From assembly GCA_963818225.1 (NCBI GenBank), contig CAWFRO010000004.1:166168-230167 (forward strand): 64,000 bases of DNA, read 5' to 3'. Both the position numbers and the translations under genes were made by a program. Positions within the stretch are counted from its first letter, which is position 1; each line of letters opens with the position of its first letter. This document shows, in pieces, positions 60,941 to 64,000 of the stretch. The DNA comes from Palsa-504 sp963818225. Lineage in GTDB: Bacteria; Actinomycetota; Actinomycetes; Streptosporangiales; Streptosporangiaceae. The notes below the pieces were generated by a model that saw only the letters and a program-made list of their open reading frames with translations, searched no databases and was not told where the DNA came from.

Positions 60941-61969
60941 CTACCGGCTGGGGAGCGATCGCGGTAGCCCGAACCATGGCAGCACGCTGGCCTCGAAGCG
61001 GGTCATGGCGCAGATCTGGTCGCCGGTGAGGGTCAGCACGTACAGGCCGGTCCCGTGGCGGATCCCGCCGGAGCCACGCAGGTAGACGCCGAAGGCCGGC
61101 TGGCCGTTGGCCCGCGCCGGCACGAGGTCGAACCTGCGGCCCGCGCCGAACAGCATGGCGCAGAACCGGGCCACGACGTCCCGGCCTTCGTATTCGAAGG
61201 GCATCGGCGGCATCGACATGAAGACGTCGTCGGTCAGCAGGGCCACCAGCGCGTCCAGATCGGCCGACTCCCACGCGCGGACGAACTTCGCCACCATCGC
61301 CTCTTCGGCGGGGGAGCCGAGGGCGGGAGGCGGCTCGCGGCCAGCGGCAGGCGGCAGGCGGTGCTGCAGGCTGGCGCGCGCGCGTTTGAGAGCGCTGTTG
61401 GCCGACTCCACGGTCGAGTCCAGCATGCTGGCCACCTCGCTGGCGTGAAATCCCAGGACGTCGCGCAAGATGAGCACGGCGACCTGGCGCGGCGGCAGCA
61501 CCTGCAGGGCGGTCACGAAGGCGAGCGAGATGGCTTCGGCCTGCTCGTAGCGGGCCTCCGGTCCGGGCGGGCCGCCGGCCGTGTCTTCCAGGAGGTCGTC
61601 CGGATACGGCTGCAGCCATACGACCTCGCCGAGGCGGGTCGGCTCGGGCGGTTCAACCTGGGGCAGGTCCCACTCCTTCGCAGCCCGGCGGCGGGCTGAG
61701 CGGAGCGTGTTGAGGCACCGGTTGGTGGTGATCTTGTACAGCCAGGTGCGCAGCGAGGCACGTTCCTCGGTGAACCCGCCGAGGCCCTGCCAGGCGGCCA
61801 GCAGCGTGTCCTGCAGCGCGTCCTCGGCGTCCTGGAAGGAGCCGAGCATCCGGTAGCAGTGCACCTGCAGCTCCCGGCGGTACGGCTCGGTCAGCTCCCG
61901 GAACGCCTCGCCGTCCCCGGCCCGCGCCTGTGCGATCAGGTCAGATCCCGCACGCTCCACCAGCGTCAC
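60941..61969 (-). CDS. ECF sigma factor with SnoaL-like tail
   Basis: 342 aa from GTG 61969 (GGGAAGAAG upstream; a frame starting at 62077 adds 36 residues). Region 2: AFRELTEPYRRELQVHCYRMLGSFQDAEDALQDTLLAAWQ; region 4: LPPRQVAVLILRDVLGFHASEVASMLDSTVESANSALKRARASL. The C-terminal 130 residues (EEAMVAKFVRAWESADLDALVALLTDDVFMSMPPMPFEY) form a SnoaL-like domain, the architecture of SigJ/SigX5-type factors that need no separate anti-sigma. It is divergent from the DHFR-like gene, a possible target. Confidence 0.9.
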   Translation of the reverse strand: MTLVERAGSDLIAQARAGDGEAFRELTEPYRRELQVHCYRMLGSFQDAEDALQDTLLAAWQGLGGFTEERASLRTWLYKITTNRCLNTLRSARRRAAKEWDLPQVEPPEPTRLGEVVWLQPYPDDLLEDTAGGPPGPEARYEQAEAISLAFVTALQVLPPRQVAVLILRDVLGFHASEVASMLDSTVESANSALKRARASLQHRLPPAAGREPPPALGSPAEEAMVAKFVRAWESADLDALVALLTDDVFMSMPPMPFEYEGRDVVARFCAMLFGAGRRFDLVPARANGQPAFGVYLRGSGGIRHGTGLYVLTLTGDQICAMTRFEASVLPWFGLPRSLPSR

Positions 61970-62162
61970 CTTCTTCCCGCACCCTGCCGCGTTTCCATCC
62001 TGTATAGACACCGCCCGGCGGGCGAACTGGGCGGCCGGCGGGCGCCCAGTTTCCCGGCGCTGCGGTGTATCCATCATCGACGGCCCGGACCATCCGGGCG
62101 TCGGGACTCAGCCGGAGCCGCGGCAGCGGCAGCCGGTCGCCGGCAATAAAGGAGAGCCGAAG

Positions 62163-62741
62163 ATGGGAAAGATCATCATCAGCACGAACGTGTCGCTCGA
62201 CGGGGTGGTCCAGGACCCCGACGGCGAGGAGGGCTTCGGCCGGGGCGGCTGGTTCTTCCAGTACGGGGGCGAGGACCTCGAAGAGTGGGGCAAGGTCGAG
62301 CACGCGGAGGCGCTGGGCACCGCGGCCCTGCTGCTGGGCCGGCGCAGCGAGGAGTGGTTCGGGGCGCGGTGGGCATCCCGGCCTGGCGAGTGGGCGGACC
62401 GGCTGAACAGCCTGCCCAAGTACGTCGTGTCCTCGGCCCCCGACGACCCCAAGTGGACCAACGTGACGGTCCTGACCGGCAACGTGGTCGATGAGGCCAC
62501 GAAGCTGAAGCAGGAGATAGCCGGAGACATCGTCGTCTACGCCAGCTATCAGCTCGGGCGCACGCTGATCGAGCACGACCTGGCGGATGAGCTGCGGCTG
62601 ACCGTCTTCCCGGTCGTGGTCGGGGCCGGCGAGCGGCTCTTCGGCGAGACCAGCGGCACGAAGCCCTTCCGTCTCACCGGCAGCCGGACGATCGGTAACG
62701 GCCTGGTCTTCCTTACCTACGCGATCGTCCGGGACGCCTAG
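62163..62741 (+). CDS. DHFR-like (RibD C-terminal) reductase
   Basis: 192 aa from ATG 62163 (AAAGGAGAGCCGAAG upstream). KIIISTNVSLDGVVQDPDGEEGF opens the domain, LLLGRRSEEWF and YVVSSAPDDPKW follow, and ELRLTVFPVVVGAGERLFGE is the conserved C-terminal strand. Related proteins are NADPH-dependent; true dihydrofolate reductase activity is unlikely because the family is mostly RibD-like. It is divergent from the SnoaL-tailed sigma factor. Confidence 0.9.
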   Translation: MGKIIISTNVSLDGVVQDPDGEEGFGRGGWFFQYGGEDLEEWGKVEHAEALGTAALLLGRRSEEWFGARWASRPGEWADRLNSLPKYVVSSAPDDPKWTNVTVLTGNVVDEATKLKQEIAGDIVVYASYQLGRTLIEHDLADELRLTVFPVVVGAGERLFGETSGTKPFRLTGSRTIGNGLVFLTYAIVRDA

Positions 62742-62979
62742 AACACCATCAGGCTGCACCTCGGCGCCTGGATCTCCGAGCTCGACCAGACCGTTAACGC
62801 CTGCACGCTCCCGGCCGCCGCGGGGTGCCGACCACCGCGGCGGCCGGCGGCGGCGGCGGCGGCCGGTCTGCAGCGGGCTTAGGAGGTTTACGCCGTCGTC
62901 GCCGCTGAGCCCGCGCGAGCGGGAAGTCGCCCGGCCGGTCGGGCGGGTCGCCCACGGAATTAGCAAGCGACCGCTGTCT

Positions 62980-62985
62980 TACCCT
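62980..62985 (+). promoter_or_regulatory. -10 box of a likely leaderless promoter
   Basis: TACCCT, then GGATGT and ATG at 62992. The spacing fits a transcript starting at the start codon. Confidence 0.4.
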
Positions 62986-62991
62986 GGATGT

Positions 62992-63309
62992 ATGTCCGCA
63001 TGGGAGAGCCTGCCACCTGCGCTGCCGGCGCACGGCACGGTGCTGGCCTGGGCGCGCGGCTGCCGGTGCGAAGACTGCGACCGCGAGTACCAGCAGTTCG
63101 TGTCCGAACTGGCCTTGCGCAAGCCGCTGAGGCGGCCCGCTCCGCCGCAGCCCCGCAAGCTGAATGCCGACATCCGCGCCCGGCTCGAACCGGCGGTGCG
63201 CCAGTCTGAGTGCCCGGTGTGCGGCGCCCTGCGCCATCAGCGGTGCCGCAACCTGGCGTTTCCCCAGCATTACGCGCCGACTCACGCTGAGCGCAAAAGC
63301 GGCCCGTGA
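62992..63309 (+). CDS. Cys-rich small protein, probably zinc-binding
   Basis: 105 aa from ATG 62992. An N-terminal CRCEDCDREYQQF and a C-terminal CPVCGALRHQRCRNLAF...HYAPTHAE supply two sets of Cys/His ligands. It belongs to a short actinobacterial family near phage-like or regulatory genes; the function is unknown. There is no ribosome site: TACCCT (62980-62985) ends exactly six bases before ATG, so the transcript may be leaderless. Confidence 0.65.
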   Translation: MSAWESLPPALPAHGTVLAWARGCRCEDCDREYQQFVSELALRKPLRRPAPPQPRKLNADIRARLEPAVRQSECPVCGALRHQRCRNLAFPQHYAPTHAERKSGP

Positions 63310-63351
63310 CCGTGGGCGGCCTGGCCCTGGCCTGCCTCAACCTGGCCTGCC

Positions 63352-63906
63352 TCACCCCGGCTGCGTCGGTGCCTGGTCCGCCGCCGCGCCCTGCCTCGCT
63401 TCCGCTTTGGTTTCCCCCGGTTGGCGTGCCTCGACCTGCCGGCTGGCATGGTCGGCACGTCGGCGCGCGCGGCGGGCGTCCATCGCCACTCGCCAGCGCT
63501 CAAGCTCGGCCAGCGCAGCCTGGGCGTCGTCGATCTCGGCCAGGATCTCCTCGAGGCGGGCACCCACCGCCTGGTCGGCCAGAGCCAGGACCCGGCGGCC
63601 CTCATCGGTCAAGTTAATCGATATCCGCCTGCGGTCCTCGATCGAAGCCGTACGGTCGACCAAGCCCCGCTGGAGCAGGCCCTCGACCACTCCGGTGATA
63701 CTCGGCTTGGTCACCGCCAGCTGCGTGGCCAGCGACGAAGGAGCCTCCGCGCCGTCATCGAGCTGCATCAGCGCCCGGTACTGGGCCGCGGTCAGATCGA
63801 CCCGGCTCAGCGCGACCTCGACATGACGACCCAGCCGGGCCACGGTTCTGCCGACTAGGGCATCAAGGCTGCGGGAACCGGATCCCCTCGGCCGTTCGGT
63901 ATCCAC
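63352..63906 (-). CDS. MarR-family regulator
   Basis: 184 aa from GTG 63906. The winged helix is LTAAQYRALMQLDDGAEAPSSLATQLAVTKPSITGVVEGLLQRGLVDRTASIEDRRRISINLTDEGRRV, with DRR in the wing. The C-terminal 50 residues (RARRRADHASRQVEARQPGETKAEARQ) are a charged extension beyond the usual MarR length. A divergent open frame begins ten bases beyond its start, so one or both starts may be wrong. MarR genes of this type are often divergent to MFS exporters. Confidence 0.85.
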   Translation of the reverse strand: MDTERPRGSGSRSLDALVGRTVARLGRHVEVALSRVDLTAAQYRALMQLDDGAEAPSSLATQLAVTKPSITGVVEGLLQRGLVDRTASIEDRRRISINLTDEGRRVLALADQAVGARLEEILAEIDDAQAALAELERWRVAMDARRARRRADHASRQVEARQPGETKAEARQGAAADQAPTQPG

Positions 63907-63915
63907 ACAGTTACC

Positions 63916-64000
63916 ATGCCAAACGAGGTCGGGGTCAGCGCAGGCGGGTCTTCACCGGGAGGCCTCGGTCTCGCCCCGCCGGCGGGCCAGGAGCGGCCGC
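63916..64000 (+). CDS. Possible start of a divergent gene (partial)
   Basis: An open frame from ATG 63916 to the window end reads MPNEVGVSAGGSSPGGLGLAPP... Its location divergent to marR is where an exporter gene would be expected, but only 28 residues are visible and none is diagnostic. The start is only nine bases from the marR start, so the true start may be further right. Confidence 0.3.
   Translation, partial: MPNEVGVSAGGSSPGGLGLAPPAGQERP

Noticed and set aside
1..64000. CRISPR array, tRNA or rRNA genes, prophage
   Set aside because: No regularly spaced direct repeats with spacers, no cloverleaf-like or rRNA-like segments and no run of phage structural genes were recognised by eye.

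Overview
The window is GC-rich DNA with many GTG starts, four-base start/stop overlaps, an F420-type LLM oxidoreductase, SigE- and SigJ/SigX5-like ECF factors and a eukaryotic-like Ser/Thr kinase. This points to a high-GC actinobacterium with a large, soil-type genome. The exact genus cannot be read from the sequence. No tRNA, rRNA, CRISPR array or complete insertion sequence was seen.

Layout. 0-3 kb: an MBL-fold hydrolase, a 95-aa conserved small protein, a quinone-oxidoreductase-like MDR and an AlkA-like DNA glycosylase. Their intergenic regions share three arrays of TCACC/GGTGA half-sites at exact 12-bp pitch. 3-8 kb: an aldo/keto reductase and a beta-hydroxyacid dehydrogenase diverge from larE-larB-larC, the nickel-pincer cofactor pathway, with no larA nearby. 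8.3-17.3 kb: a MazF-like toxin/antitoxin pair, then a type II Wadjet (jetABCD) anti-plasmid system whose jetB carries a one-base frameshift. 17-24 kb: a lipoprotein, an FAD-linked oxidase, a 15-bp minisatellite, a methyltransferase and a CocE-type hydrolase. 24.6-27.6 kb: a csoR-copZ-copA copper operon with a CsoR-like operator. 27.7-33 kb: a single-HKD protein, a 50-aa hydrophobic protein, an HSL-type esterase, a Ser/Thr kinase with an extracellular beta-propeller, and a DUF6624 protein.

33-37.6 kb is a degraded patch: VapC with a VapB antitoxin whose 5' part is replaced by an integrase fragment, a LuxR-type ATPase (LAL) 5' fragment, a frameshifted nucleotidyltransferase, an IS4-type transposase remnant, and a 32-bp inverted repeat made of the LAL gene's 5' end. 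37.6-56.5 kb is rich in flavoenzymes and hydrolases: M13 peptidase, ABM monooxygenase, acyl-CoA dehydrogenase, Baeyer-Villiger-type FMO, two related alpha/beta hydrolases, an NTF2-FMO fusion, a secreted unknown and a second CocE hydrolase under a divergent TetR. 56.5-64 kb: epoxide hydrolase, a LysR regulator and its likely target hydrolase (same CATCTG-N5-CAGATG operator at both), a SnoaL-tailed ECF sigma factor, a DHFR-like reductase, a Cys-rich small protein and a MarR regulator.

Three genes (jetB, the nucleotidyltransferase and the LysR-linked hydrolase) each carry exactly one extra base. Sequencing or assembly error must therefore be excluded before any is called a true pseudogene. The best leads are the 12-bp-phased operator regulon, the LysR operator pair, the VapB/integrase junction, the 32-bp inverted LAL 5' repeat and a possible small RNA with an intrinsic terminator near 47.9 kb.
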